Shown here piece by piece: positions 1 through 9,701 of a stretch of DNA of 64,000 bases (the first letter of the stretch is position 1; every line of letters starts with the position of its first letter). This DNA is from Solitalea longa. Its GTDB lineage: Bacteria; Bacteroidota; Bacteroidia; Sphingobacteriales; Sphingobacteriaceae. A program made the position numbers and the translations under genes. The notes beneath the pieces were generated by a model. That model was not told the origin of the DNA. It was given only the letters and a program-made list of their open reading frames with translations, and made no database searches. Location: NCBI RefSeq assembly GCF_002920915.1, contig NZ_PQVF01000002.1, forward strand, positions 62,375 through 126,374. Reading direction: 5' to 3'.

Positions 1-116
1 TCAACCGAAAACCCATGAAACGGACTTTTGTGCAAACCGGTAATAAAACCCTCCACCACCTGGTTGGCCAATAGTTCAAGGTTTATTTGTTGAAGTTCTT
101 CTTTGTTTTCGAGCAT
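1..116 (-). CDS. DUF58 domain protein, N-terminal fragment
   Basis: The first 38 codons of a minus-strand gene that runs off the left edge of the window. Translation from the ATG at 116 gives a charged helix and then HKSPFHGFS. That resembles the opening of bacterial DUF58 proteins, where a similar stretch precedes the conserved segment with the REY/DIDW motif. DUF58 genes usually sit beside a MoxR AAA+ ATPase and von Willebrand A proteins; those partners would lie outside the window. Family assignment rests on this short N-terminus, so it is probable rather than certain. Confidence 0.6.
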   Translation of the reverse strand, partial: MLENKEELQQINLELLANQVVEGFITGLHKSPFHGFSV

Positions 117-250
117 CGTTGTTGAGATAAGAGATATGGGATTTGAGATATGCAAATCACTTTTCGTTTGAAAACGAATTAGGATAAACGCAAATAGCTA
201 TCAAATTTCATTCATTCAAATATAACCTTAAGAATGTATTCTGAAAACAA

Positions 251-285
251 AAATGGCCTTGGAAAAATCCAAGGCCATTTAATTA
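251..285 (-). terminator. rho-independent terminator of trxA
   Basis: Perfect 12-bp inverted repeat (251-262 with 269-280) and a 6-nt loop, just past the thioredoxin stop codon. Read on the minus strand the stem is followed by a T-rich tract. Confidence 0.8.
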
Positions 286-298
286 GTGCTTTATATGA

Positions 299-619
299 TT
301 ATCCTAATTGAGCTTCCAATTTACCGGCTAAAACCGATTTTGGAACTGCGCCAATTTGTTTATCTACAATTTCACCGTTTTTGAAGAATAATAAAGCAGG
401 AATGTTACGGATACCAAATTTCATTGATACTTCAGGATTGTTATCTACATCTACTTTTCCGATAACAGCTTTACCTTCGTATTCGCTTGCTAATTCTTCT
501 ACAACTGGACCAACCATGCGGCAAGGACCGCACCACTCTGCCCAGAAATCAACTAATACAGGTTTATCTGATTTCAATACAACTTCTTCGAAGTTTGCGT
601 CGGTAATTACTAAAGCCAT
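299..619 (-). CDS. trxA: thioredoxin
   Basis: Cytoplasmic thiol-disulfide oxidoreductase that keeps protein disulfides reduced using electrons from thioredoxin reductase. The product is 106 residues, the standard single-domain length. The active site WCGPC follows the usual FWAE strand, and the cis-proline loop is visible as RNIPALLFF. The reading frame stays open for 22 codons upstream, but the ATG at 619 gives the canonical N-terminus MALVITDANFEE, and a promoter-like element lies directly before it, so the longer version is rejected. It stands alone between a DUF58 gene and a glycosidase pair, with its own terminator. Confidence 0.95.
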   Translation of the reverse strand: MALVITDANFEEVVLKSDKPVLVDFWAEWCGPCRMVGPVVEELASEYEGKAVIGKVDVDNNPEVSMKFGIRNIPALLFFKNGEIVDKQIGAVPKSVLAGKLEAQLG

Positions 620-639
620 ATTTTTAAAATTTACGTTTG

Positions 640-673
640 CAAATATAACAGATTGACTGAATAATTGTTGCAA
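640..673 (-). promoter_or_regulatory. Bacteroidota-type promoter of trxA
   Basis: Minus-strand TATATTTG at 647-640 matches the Bacteroidota -7 consensus TAnnTTTG exactly. A TTG at 673-671 could be the -33 element, at the long end of normal spacing (23 nt). The -7 element lies about 20 nt before the chosen ATG. Confidence 0.5.
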
Positions 674-773
674 CGAATACATCAAGAAATTAGACTTACC
701 GAATTACTTTTTAAAGCCATGATGGCAGCGTTCAAATCCCATTTATTCTACCTTTATCCTGTTTATTTTAATT

Positions 774-3146
774 TCAACGTAACACTTCTTTTGAAACATT
801 AAACATTCCCTGCACTCTAATATCATCCGAAGAAGCCCCAACCATTAATGTAAATTGGCCAGGTTCAACAACTTTTCGCAGCTGATTATCAAAAATAGCA
901 AGGTCATCGGCGGTTAGTGAAAACTTAACTATTTTCGCCTCACCTACTTTTAAGTTAACTCTCTTAAAGCGTTTCAGCTGTTTAACTGCGGTAACCACCG
1001 AACTTACATTATCCTTAATGTATATCTGTATCACTTCATCACCATCAAACTTGCCGGTATTTACAAGCTTAAATTCCACCGCAACTTTTAAATCACGTTC
1101 TTCCTCCGAAACTTTAATTTCTAAATCACGATAATCAAACGAGGTGTAACTCAATCCATATCCAAAAGAATATAAGGGTTTCTCATCCATTTCAACATAT
1201 CCGTGAGGAGAGGGTTGTTTATGGTTATAATAAACAGGAAGCTGTCCCACTGATTTAGGCACAGAAACGGTTAATCGCCCTGCAGGGTTAAAGTCTCCAA
1301 ACAGCACATCCGCAATTGCATTACCACCTTCCTGACCGGGATACCATGCGTTGATTATAGCAGGAACATTCGTAGCAGGCCAATTCAGATTAAGTGGTCG
1401 CCCCTCAATCAAGACAAGGATTACCGGAGTACCGGTTTTAACGACTTCCTGCAACAGTTTAAGTTGATATCCCATCAGATCAAGGGTAGCACGATCAAAG
1501 CCTTCACCGCTTTCCATGTCACTTATCTTATCTGACACTATCGCTGCTCCGGTATTTTGATACTCGGTTTTAAAATCCCTTGCACTGGATCCTCCAAGCA
1601 CAACTATAGCTACTTCCGATTTTTTCGCGAGTTCTACAGCTTCTGCAATCGACTGTTCCGTTGTATCCCGGATATTGCAGCCCTTAACGTAAGTGACTTC
1701 TGCATTTTTACCGACCTTATTCCTGATACCCTCCAAAACCGTAACTACCCTATCTTCTTGCTGTGGAGCGGTATAATCACCTAGTTGATTATAACTATTA
1801 TTTGCATTTGGACCAATTACTGCAATTCTCTTCAAGTTCTTTTGAAGAGGCAATAAATGGTTTTCGTTTTTGAGTAAAATGATTGATTCTTTAGCCACCT
1901 GATTTGCCAATTGGGTATTCTGTGCCGACCCAACCAGTTTTGCAGCCTTATTTGGGTCGACGTAGGGTTGCTCGAATAACCCCATTTCAAATTTCAACCA
2001 GAGCACTCTAGCCACCGCCGAATCAAGTGTTTTTTGTGACACTTTACCTTGCTCTATTGCCTTTAGTAATTGGGCCCCATACCCATACCCTCCTAAATCC
2101 TGATCCAATCCGGAATTAATTGCCAAAGCTGCAGCATCTTCTTTGGAGGCCGCAACATTATGATTATTATATAAACCTGAAATACTGCCAAGATCAGAAA
2201 CAGTAAATCCATTAAACTTCCAGTTTTCTCTTAGCACTGTTTTAAGCAGAAAGGGATTTGCACTGCAAGGAATACCGTCAACAGAGTTATAGGCAGTCAT
2301 AACCGACCATGCACCAGCCTTTACAGCTTCTTCAAACGGAGGTAAATAAGATTCAAATAATTCTCGCTGACCCACCGAAATGCTCCCTCCGTTATGTCCT
2401 CCATCAGGATTTCCGTAAGCAACAAAATGTTTAAGGGTAGAAGCTAAATTGATTCCGCTTTTTAAGTTATTGCCTTGAAACCCTTTGACCATAGCCTTCC
2501 CCATTTCAGCATTCAGATAAGGATCTTCTCCATAAGTTTCCTCCATCCTTGACCAACGGGGTTCTCTTGCCAAATCGAGCACCGGACCATAGCCAATGTG
2601 TGCACCTTGTAGCCTGGCCTCAACGGCAATTGTTGATGCCATTTGTTCAATTAAGTCGGGATCCCAGGTACTAGCCTGACCAATGGCCGTTGGGAAAACC
2701 GTTGTACCAATTGCCATATGACCATGGGGACATTCTTCGGCCAATAACAATGGAATACCTAAGCGTGTGTTTTTAATAATATACCGTTGAAGCTCATTCG
2801 TTGCATTAGCCGCTAATTCAGGATTTAACCCGGTTTTCAAGGTCTTTTTTGTCCATGGATCGGCCCTTAATGTAGCCCAAAGCATCCCTATTTGCTGTTC
2901 TGCCACGGATTTTTTAAACAGATCGCTAACTTCAACCTGGTTCCCTTTTTTCAAATACATATCCCATCCAAGCAAAGCCGAAAGTTGACCTACTTTTTCT
3001 TCGATTGTCATTCTTGAAAGAAGATCATTTACTCTGCTTGTAATCGGTGTATTTGCATTTTTATAAAGAGGTGTTTGTACTTGTGAAAAAGCTGAACAGG
3101 CAATAAATATTGATAACAATAACAACAACCCATTTTTTAAATTCAT
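774..3146 (-). CDS. glycoside hydrolase family 3 beta-glycosidase, exported
   Basis: Retaining exo-beta-glycosidase of family GH3 (beta-glucosidase/beta-xylosidase type). The first 22 residues form a signal peptide ending in SAFSQ, so it acts in the periplasm or at the surface. The N-terminal TIM-barrel domain contains the catalytic nucleophile Asp in TVSDLGS near residue 317 and the substrate loop KHFVAYG. The alpha/beta sandwich domain follows, and a fibronectin-III-like domain ends the protein; the 790-residue length is normal for BglX-like enzymes. It lies 10 nt downstream of the GH2 gene, so the two are almost certainly one operon. Exact substrate cannot be read from sequence; glucosides, xylosides and glucosaminides all occur in this family. 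Confidence 0.9.
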   Translation of the reverse strand: MNLKNGLLLLLSIFIACSAFSQVQTPLYKNANTPITSRVNDLLSRMTIEEKVGQLSALLGWDMYLKKGNQVEVSDLFKKSVAEQQIGMLWATLRADPWTKKTLKTGLNPELAANATNELQRYIIKNTRLGIPLLLAEECPHGHMAIGTTVFPTAIGQASTWDPDLIEQMASTIAVEARLQGAHIGYGPVLDLAREPRWSRMEETYGEDPYLNAEMGKAMVKGFQGNNLKSGINLASTLKHFVAYGNPDGGHNGGSISVGQRELFESYLPPFEEAVKAGAWSVMTAYNSVDGIPCSANPFLLKTVLRENWKFNGFTVSDLGSISGLYNNHNVAASKEDAAALAINSGLDQDLGGYGYGAQLLKAIEQGKVSQKTLDSAVARVLWLKFEMGLFEQPYVDPNKAAKLVGSAQNTQLANQVAKESIILLKNENHLLPLQKNLKRIAVIGPNANNSYNQLGDYTAPQQEDRVVTVLEGIRNKVGKNAEVTYVKGCNIRDTTEQSIAEAVELAKKSEVAIVVLGGSSARDFKTEYQNTGAAIVSDKISDMESGEGFDRATLDLMGYQLKLLQEVVKTGTPVILVLIEGRPLNLNWPATNVPAIINAWYPGQEGGNAIADVLFGDFNPAGRLTVSVPKSVGQLPVYYNHKQPSPHGYVEMDEKPLYSFGYGLSYTSFDYRDLEIKVSEEERDLKVAVEFKLVNTGKFDGDEVIQIYIKDNVSSVVTAVKQLKRFKRVNLKVGEAKIVKFSLTADDLAIFDNQLRKVVEPGQFTLMVGASSDDIRVQGMFNVSKEVLR

Positions 3147-3156
3147 AAAAACCTTA

Positions 3157-5811
3157 TTAGTCTATTGTAATGACTTTCTCTGTTACATTCCACCCTTGTA
3201 ATTTGATTGCAAGCTCAGTTGAATTAAGTTTCGGATCGAACTCAACCACTACTTTCTTCTCCCCGCCCGGAGTAACAGAAAGATAATTATCAGAATAAAA
3301 CACCGGCAATATTCGATTTGATGATTCCTTATCAACAACGGACAATCTGTTAAAAAACGCCACAGGGTTAGTTGTTGGATTCTGGAGCGTAACTTCCAGT
3401 TTACCTGGAGCAATTTTCTTGGCATTTACCTGCAGATCTGCAGCTTTCATCTCTTGCAAACCCGTGTATTGTCCGCTCTCATTAGGTAACCAGTAAAAGT
3501 TATCACTTACTACTTTTTGATGCTCATCCAGTATTCTTAATGATAAAAAAGCACCTTTGGCTTTTGCCATCTCATCTACCTCTTTTTTGATGGATAGATA
3601 TTTTTTAGCGCTTGAAGCATCAATATTAGAAAACACCTGAGTTATCAGTTTTTCTTTCCCTTCCATATCGATCAATTTCACCTCTAGCATCAAATTCCGT
3701 TGAGCTTCAAAACCATTGTTTACCACCATTACCATTCCATCGACAGGATTACACATAATATGCAGTGCCTCACTTCCTGATCTTAAGCCATACAAACAAG
3801 CATTCGGATCGAGGTAATAATCATACATCTGTCCTCTCATTGCAGTCCAAGGATTTTGAGTTTTCCAGATGATCACGCCTGTATACCAATCCCAAATGTG
3901 AGAGCTAAACCCTTCAATTAATCCCCGATATTGATCATAATTTACCAATTGGGCTTTTAAAGCAAAGTCTCTTAAATCCTTCGGCTTTCCGTAGGGCTCT
4001 ATAAATTGATTATACCCAACACCAGTGTACTTATGGTATGTCCAAACCGAATCCGTTAACTCTTCCGGTTTCACCCCTGATTTAAAAACAGGGACTTTCA
4101 TATTTTCTTTTGGGATAAATCTCTCGAGTGATTCATAATCACCAATACCTACCGACCCCACTTCACTATTAAAGGGATAGGTTCTTTCTTCCCAAAACGT
4201 CTTGATATTTTGAATTCCATAGGGGCCATCGCCGTTTCCTCCAATAGAATTGTACGACATTTCGTCAGCGTTCGAATATTCAACAAACCAACGAGTACCA
4301 TCCAGTGTTGGCAAGATGGAGTCTCTTAATGGCACTAGTATATCCTCCGGCGGAGTCATTTCATTTCCCCCACACCACATGGCAAGCGAAGGATGATTGC
4401 GAACCATTTTAATCATATCTGCTGCCGATTCCAAAAACAGGTTATGATCTTCAGGGTATTTTCTGCGGGACCATTGATCCTCCAGTTTCATCGGGTCAAG
4501 CCAGCGTCCATTACAATCGCCGGATATCCAAAAATCCTGAAATACCAATAATCCATATTTATCGCAGGCCTCATAAAACTCAGGACGTTCAACCAATGCC
4601 CCTCCCCATATTCTGATCAGGTTTAGATTCATATCCCGATGAAAACGCACTTCGGCATCATAACGTTCTTTTGAAAACCGAAGCATCGCATCAGAAATAA
4701 TCCAGTTACCGCCTTTAATGAATATTTTCTGTCCATTAACCGATATCTGCTTGCTTCTTGTTCGTTCATTCCATTCAGTTTTGATCTCTCTTAATCCAAA
4801 AGAAATAGATTCAGAATCCGTGACAACTGCACCATTCTCTACAAATTCAAGTTTAATGTTATAAAGAGGCTGATCTCCATAACCAGCCGGCCACCATAAA
4901 CGAGGATTAGTAATGGTTAAATCGGGCAGTCGAACTGTTACGACAGTATTTGGCTTGATCAGTACTTGTTTGGATATTGTTTTTCCGTCGAAATTATATT
5001 TTAATACACCTTGTACCGTTTTATTCGAGGCATTTTGTAGGTCAGCAGAAAGCTTAATCTGCGCAGGAGCTTGTATTCCTGATGACTTCCTCTTACCAGG
5101 AACTACTGTGACCACAAGTGGATCTTTTATGTTTACAGCTGCGGTCCGTTCAATAAACACTTTATCCCAAATTCCGGTATTTCGGTCGCGAATAGGTTGG
5201 ATCCAGTCCCAACCGGCTACATATTGATGCGAAACATTTCGGGCAATAGTTCCATCACCGCCTTGTCCTCCGTTCGGGTTCCCAACCGGATCAGGCGGAT
5301 AAACGATCACGGCCAATCGGTTATTTCCGGTTGAAGAAAGTAACGAAGTAATATTGAAAGTCTTCCGAAGAAACATTCCTTTGTATGGCTCGACATTTAC
5401 TTTTTTCCCATTCAGGTAAATATCGCAGCTGTAATTAATCCCCCGAAAAGTTAACCAAACCTGCCGTGAACCTGTTGGCGCTTCCTCTTTAAAATCCTTA
5501 ACAAACCAATAAGTATAGTAATCTCTCCCGGTTTGATAGATATCTGGGATCAGGTTATTATTCATCCCGTAAAAAGGATCAGGAATTTCCTTGTTAGCAA
5601 GCATGGAAGTTAAAACCGTTCCGGGAACAAGAGCTGGTTTCCATGCTTTCAATGAATAGGATAAGGAGGAAATGGCATCCCCAGTTTCTTTTATTGATGT
5701 TATTGGAGCACATACCCAGCCCGAGTTTAATTCGTACCGGTTTTGGGCGGTTAATTTGAAAGATGCTATAGAGAGAATAATCAAAACGATTATGCCTAAT
5801 CTTTTCTTCAT
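3157..5811 (-). CDS. glycoside hydrolase family 2, beta-mannosidase-like (EBM-type)
   Basis: Exported GH2 enzyme of 884 residues with an N-terminal signal peptide (hydrophobic residues 6-20). Order of parts: jelly-roll sugar-binding domain, immunoglobulin-like domain, TIM barrel, C-terminal beta domains. The acid/base Glu is in WCGGNEMTPPED near residue 482 and the probable nucleophile Glu is in FNSEVGS near residue 549. The block around GVIIWKTQNPWTAMRGQ recalls plant mannosylglycoprotein endo-beta-mannosidases (EBM), which act on the Man-beta-1,4-GlcNAc of N-glycan cores. GH2 beta-mannosidases and exo-beta-glucosaminidases are the alternatives; the latter usually lack the GNE signature. It is the first gene of the pair with the GH3 enzyme. 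Confidence 0.85.
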   Translation of the reverse strand: MKKRLGIIVLIILSIASFKLTAQNRYELNSGWVCAPITSIKETGDAISSLSYSLKAWKPALVPGTVLTSMLANKEIPDPFYGMNNNLIPDIYQTGRDYYTYWFVKDFKEEAPTGSRQVWLTFRGINYSCDIYLNGKKVNVEPYKGMFLRKTFNITSLLSSTGNNRLAVIVYPPDPVGNPNGGQGGDGTIARNVSHQYVAGWDWIQPIRDRNTGIWDKVFIERTAAVNIKDPLVVTVVPGKRKSSGIQAPAQIKLSADLQNASNKTVQGVLKYNFDGKTISKQVLIKPNTVVTVRLPDLTITNPRLWWPAGYGDQPLYNIKLEFVENGAVVTDSESISFGLREIKTEWNERTRSKQISVNGQKIFIKGGNWIISDAMLRFSKERYDAEVRFHRDMNLNLIRIWGGALVERPEFYEACDKYGLLVFQDFWISGDCNGRWLDPMKLEDQWSRRKYPEDHNLFLESAADMIKMVRNHPSLAMWCGGNEMTPPEDILVPLRDSILPTLDGTRWFVEYSNADEMSYNSIGGNGDGPYGIQNIKTFWEERTYPFNSEVGSVGIGDYESLERFIPKENMKVPVFKSGVKPEELTDSVWTYHKYTGVGYNQFIEPYGKPKDLRDFALKAQLVNYDQYRGLIEGFSSHIWDWYTGVIIWKTQNPWTAMRGQMYDYYLDPNACLYGLRSGSEALHIMCNPVDGMVMVVNNGFEAQRNLMLEVKLIDMEGKEKLITQVFSNIDASSAKKYLSIKKEVDEMAKAKGAFLSLRILDEHQKVVSDNFYWLPNESGQYTGLQEMKAADLQVNAKKIAPGKLEVTLQNPTTNPVAFFNRLSVVDKESSNRILPVFYSDNYLSVTPGGEKKVVVEFDPKLNSTELAIKLQGWNVTEKVITID

Positions 5812-5863
5812 ACGTAATTGTTATAAACCTAACTAAATTTACAATATTATCAATTACAGTCAG

Positions 5864-5935
5864 CTTCGACTACGCTCAACGTGACAAAACAAACTACGTT
5901 TTAACAACTATTGATCAGCCTGAGCGTAGTGGAAG
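5864..5935. repeat. imperfect inverted repeat, REP-like
   Basis: Arms CTTCGACTACGCTCA (5864-5878) and TGAGCGTAGTGGAAG (5921-5935) are complementary with one mismatch across a 42-nt spacer. I recall the core TGAGCGTAGTCGAAG recurring between genes in Bacteroidota genomes. It lies in the 187-nt gap between dnaE and the GH2 gene; role unknown. Confidence 0.6.
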
Positions 5936-5943
5936 GCAATTAA

Positions 5944-5983
5944 AAAGACAAGGCAGTAATTAAAAAATCACTGCCTTGTCTTT
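5944..5983 (-). terminator. terminator after dnaE
   Basis: Perfect 14-bp stem (5944-5957 with 5970-5983), 12-nt loop, then a short T tract on the minus strand. It lies 16 nt past the dnaE stop codon. Confidence 0.8.
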
Positions 5984-5998
5984 ATATAATTAACCCAA

Positions 5999-8900
5999 TT
6001 AATTCAAGCTGAAGTTCACATTCTTAAACTTGCCTATCTCATTCATAAAATTATTATTCGGGTCGATCTTTATTGACTTAGATGGAAGATCGAGCACAAT
6101 ACGCTCAATTGCATCAATCACATTCAGTTTCAATTTACAATTACCCGGATGCGCTTTGCAAAGTGATTCCAGGTTATCAATAAACTCTAAAGTAAGTTCA
6201 TGCAGTGGAAAAGTCAAAGTGACATTTTTGGCCATCTTTTCTCGAATCTCCGAGAGCAATTGAATACTTTCTACCTTAAACTCGAGGTTATCTGCCTGAC
6301 CGAAACGTGGTTTAAAAGAGCCTTTAACAAACACACATAAGCCCGATTGGAAAAAGTGTTTATTTTTCAGGTAATCTTCTGAGAACATCATCATCCGATG
6401 ACTACCTGAATAATCTTCGAAAGTAAAACCGCCAAAAGGTTTACCGTGTTTTGTCAGACGTTCTTCGGCAGCAGTAATGATACCAGCAACCACTAATGTA
6501 CCTGGTTTAGGTGTAGCCAAATCCGTAATCCTTGCATTACAGAAATTGTCAATTTCCAATTTATAATCATCTAAAGGGTGGCCGGAAATATACATTCCCA
6601 CTACCTCTTTCTCAAAACTCAACTTTTGTAATAAACTCCATTCCTCTGAATCCGGCATAGGTGGCTCTGGAACATGAGCATCAGCGGTTCCTCCAAACAA
6701 AGAGTTTTGAGCACTATTCTGATTGGCCACAAAATCGTTCCCGAACTTTACTAAACGTTCAATACCATTCAACCGATCGGAAACATTGACACCAAAATAT
6801 TGCGCACGGTGGTATTCATCATAACAATCAAAGGCACCGGAATACACCAAATTCTCCCATGATTTTTTATTAACCGCCCGTAAGTTCACACGTTTGGCAA
6901 AATCATAAATCGATGCATAAGGTCCATTTTCTTTGCGCTCCGAAACCAAACTTTCAATGGCGGCCTCTCCCAAACCTTTAATTCCCGATAAACCGAAACG
7001 TATTTGTCCTTTTAAAGTTGCCGTAAAGTGGAGTGAACTTTCATTCACATCAGGCCCTAAAACAGGTACGCCAATACGCTTACACTCTTCCATAAAGAAA
7101 GTGATCTTATCAATCTGACCCTTTGTGTGCGTTAATACCGAAGCCATATATTCAGCGGGATAATGCGCTTTCAGATAGGCGGTTTGATAGGCTACGAAAG
7201 CATAACAAGTAGAGTGCGATTTATTGAACGCGTAGGATGCGAAGGCTTCCCAGTCGGTCCAGATCTTCTCTAATACTTTGGCATCATGACCTTTTTCCTT
7301 CGCGTTTTCAATAAATTGAGGTTTCAGCTTATCCAGCGTTTTACGATCTTTTTTACCCATCGCTTTACGCAACACGTCGGCATCACCTTTAGTAAAGTTG
7401 GCCAGTTTCTGCGAAAGCAACATCACCTGCTCCTGATAGACGGTAATTCCATAGGTATCAAACAAGTACTCTTCCATGTCGGCCAAGTCATACTCAACTG
7501 CCTTTCGACCGTGTTTACGTTCAATAAAGTCTGGAATGTACTCGATAGGTCCCGGGCGATACAGGGCGTTCATCGCAATTAAGTCTTCAAACTTATCCGG
7601 CACCAGGTCTTTCAGGTACTTCTGCATACCCGGGCTCTCAAACTGGAACGTACCGTTGGTTTCCCCGCGTTGATAAAGCCCAAACGTTTCCTGATCATCC
7701 AATGGAATATAATCGATATCGATCTCTACCCCATGATTCTCCTTTATCATCTTCAATGCGTCGCGAATGATGGTAAGGGTTTTCAGCCCCAAAAAGTCCA
7801 TCTTAATTACACCCGCATCTTCAATTACTTTTCCTTCATATTGTGTAACCAACAGATCAGAATCTTTGGCAACGGCAACCGGAACGATATTAGTTAAATC
7901 TTCCGGAGCGATAATAATACCCGCTGCGTGAATACCCGTTCCACGAATAGAGCCTTCGAGAATTAAAGCTTCCTTGATTACTTTGGAACGAAGATCTTTC
8001 CCTTCCCTGATCTCACGAAGCTGCTTAACGTTCTCAATATCTTCCGGCCCTAAACCTTCTTTATCCTTTAAAGACTTATCTCCATCAATAGGCGCATTCA
8101 TCACCCTATCCAAAGAAATACCGGGCTTATCAGGCACCAGTTTCGCCATGGCATTTGAATCAGGTAATGGTAAATCCAAGGCGCGAGCAACGTCTTTAAT
8201 CGACATTTTTGCAGCCATAGAACCATAGGTAATGATCTGTGCTACCTGATTTTTACCATACTTATCAACCACGTAATCAATTACACGCTGGCGTCCCTCG
8301 TCGTCAAAATCCGTATCAATATCGGGCATTGACTTACGATCGGGATTAAGGAAACGCTCAAACAGGAGATTGTATTTAATCGGGTCGATATTGGTAATTC
8401 CGATACAATAAGCCACCGCTGAGCCAGCAGCCGACCCACGGCCCGGACCAATAAATACGCCCATATCGCGGCCGGCCTTAATAAAGTCGGATACGATAAG
8501 GAAGTAACCCGCAAACCCCATAGTACGGATAGTATGCAGCTCAAAATTGATACGTTCTTCCTTATCAGCATCAAGCGTATCTCCATAACGGGCCCTTGCT
8601 CCTTCCCAGGTAATATGTTCCAGGTATTGCATCTGGTCAATAAATCCTGGAGGAATTGGGAAGTTTGGAAGTAAGATATCCTGCTTTAATTTAAGGAGGT
8701 CAACCTTATCAACAATTTCGTTGGTATTATCAATGGCTTCGGGAATGTCATGAAACAAGGCGTTCATTTGCGCCTGTGTTTTGAAGAAGAACTGATCGTT
8801 AGGGAACCCAAAACGGTAACCTTTACCGCCTTCTTCATCGGTTGCAATTGGTGTTGCCTGTATATCACCGGTGTTGATACACAATAATATATCGTGAGCG

Positions 8901-9556
8901 TTGGCATCTTCCTGATCCACATAGTGTGAATCGTTAGATGCAATAACTTTTACATTGTATTTTTTAGCAAAACGAAGCAAAACTTCATTCACTTTCTCTT
9001 GTTCGGGTAAGTTGTGTCGCTGTAATTCGATGTAATAATCTTCACCGAAAATATCCAGCCACCATTTAAATTCCTTCTCCCCTGCTTCTTCACCCTCATT
9101 TAAAATGGCCTGTGGAACCGATGCTCCAATACAACAGGTGGTAGCAATTAGTCCTTCGTGATATTGAAGGATCAATTCTTTATCAATACGCGGCCACTTG
9201 CTGTACAAACCCTCCATAAAACCATAAGAACATAGTTTGGTAAGGTTTTTATAACCCTGTGCATTTTTCGCCAAGAACAGCTGATGGTAACGTTTATCTT
9301 TTTTCTCTTTTGTAAATTTCTTTTCGTGACGATCAGTTACCACATAAAACTCACAACCAACAATAGGTTTTACTTTATTGTCGTGCTTACCAGCTTCGGC
9401 CACAAACTTGAACACCCCAAACATATTACCGTGGTCGGTAATTGCGAGGGCTTTCATGCCGTCATTGGCGGCCTTTTTAAATAGCTTGGAAATATCCGCC
9501 GCTCCATCGAGCAGGGAGAATTGAGTATGTACGTGGAGGTGACTGAATTCGGGCAT
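5999..9556 (-). CDS. dnaE: DNA polymerase III subunit alpha
   Basis: Replicative DNA polymerase catalytic subunit, 1185 residues, DnaE1 type. The N-terminal PHP domain opens with HLHVHTQFSLLDGA and continues to ITDHGNM. The palm carries PDIDTDFDD, which holds two catalytic aspartates. The fingers contain the NKSHSTCYAFVAYQTAYLK region, and the C-terminus has helix-hairpin-helix and OB-fold regions (GLSGIKGLGEAAIE, then VVAGIITAAEERLTKHGKPF). Length matches Bacteroidota orthologues. The ATG at 9556 starts directly on the PHP motif. It is monocistronic, with a hairpin terminator downstream and a repeat-bearing gap upstream. Confidence 0.98.
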   Translation of the reverse strand: MPEFSHLHVHTQFSLLDGAADISKLFKKAANDGMKALAITDHGNMFGVFKFVAEAGKHDNKVKPIVGCEFYVVTDRHEKKFTKEKKDKRYHQLFLAKNAQGYKNLTKLCSYGFMEGLYSKWPRIDKELILQYHEGLIATTCCIGASVPQAILNEGEEAGEKEFKWWLDIFGEDYYIELQRHNLPEQEKVNEVLLRFAKKYNVKVIASNDSHYVDQEDANAHDILLCINTGDIQATPIATDEEGGKGYRFGFPNDQFFFKTQAQMNALFHDIPEAIDNTNEIVDKVDLLKLKQDILLPNFPIPPGFIDQMQYLEHITWEGARARYGDTLDADKEERINFELHTIRTMGFAGYFLIVSDFIKAGRDMGVFIGPGRGSAAGSAVAYCIGITNIDPIKYNLLFERFLNPDRKSMPDIDTDFDDEGRQRVIDYVVDKYGKNQVAQIITYGSMAAKMSIKDVARALDLPLPDSNAMAKLVPDKPGISLDRVMNAPIDGDKSLKDKEGLGPEDIENVKQLREIREGKDLRSKVIKEALILEGSIRGTGIHAAGIIIAPEDLTNIVPVAVAKDSDLLVTQYEGKVIEDAGVIKMDFLGLKTLTIIRDALKMIKENHGVEIDIDYIPLDDQETFGLYQRGETNGTFQFESPGMQKYLKDLVPDKFEDLIAMNALYRPGPIEYIPDFIERKHGRKAVEYDLADMEEYLFDTYGITVYQEQVMLLSQKLANFTKGDADVLRKAMGKKDRKTLDKLKPQFIENAKEKGHDAKVLEKIWTDWEAFASYAFNKSHSTCYAFVAYQTAYLKAHYPAEYMASVLTHTKGQIDKITFFMEECKRIGVPVLGPDVNESSLHFTATLKGQIRFGLSGIKGLGEAAIESLVSERKENGPYASIYDFAKRVNLRAVNKKSWENLVYSGAFDCYDEYHRAQYFGVNVSDRLNGIERLVKFGNDFVANQNSAQNSLFGGTADAHVPEPPMPDSEEWSLLQKLSFEKEVVGMYISGHPLDDYKLEIDNFCNARITDLATPKPGTLVVAGIITAAEERLTKHGKPFGGFTFEDYSGSHRMMMFSEDYLKNKHFFQSGLCVFVKGSFKPRFGQADNLEFKVESIQLLSEIREKMAKNVTLTFPLHELTLEFIDNLESLCKAHPGNCKLKLNVIDAIERIVLDLPSKSIKIDPNNNFMNEIGKFKNVNFSLN

Positions 9557-9580
9557 TCTTTTTTATTTGCAGTTTTATGA

Positions 9581-9701
9581 TAGACCATAGACCATTGTCG
9601 ATAGTCGATGGAATTACATTAATGAACGTTAATGCTTAAAGCTCATTAGATATTAATTCACAGCTCTTTACCATCGTCTATTGACTATGGACCATGGACT
9701 A
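9581..9701. repeat. long imperfect inverted repeat upstream of dnaE
   Basis: Two 31-nt arms (9581-9611 and 9671-9701) match as reverse complements at 25 of 31 positions, separated by 59 nt. The arms are built from ATAGACCAT / GGTCCATAG units that also occur near miaA at 32888-32928. The rest of the 9557-9991 gap holds no convincing gene; an 8-codon ATG frame near 9948 is too short to credit. Confidence 0.6.

Noticed and set aside
8281-8640. 119-codon minus-strand frame inside dnaE
   Set aside because: Lies entirely inside the conserved dnaE palm in another frame.
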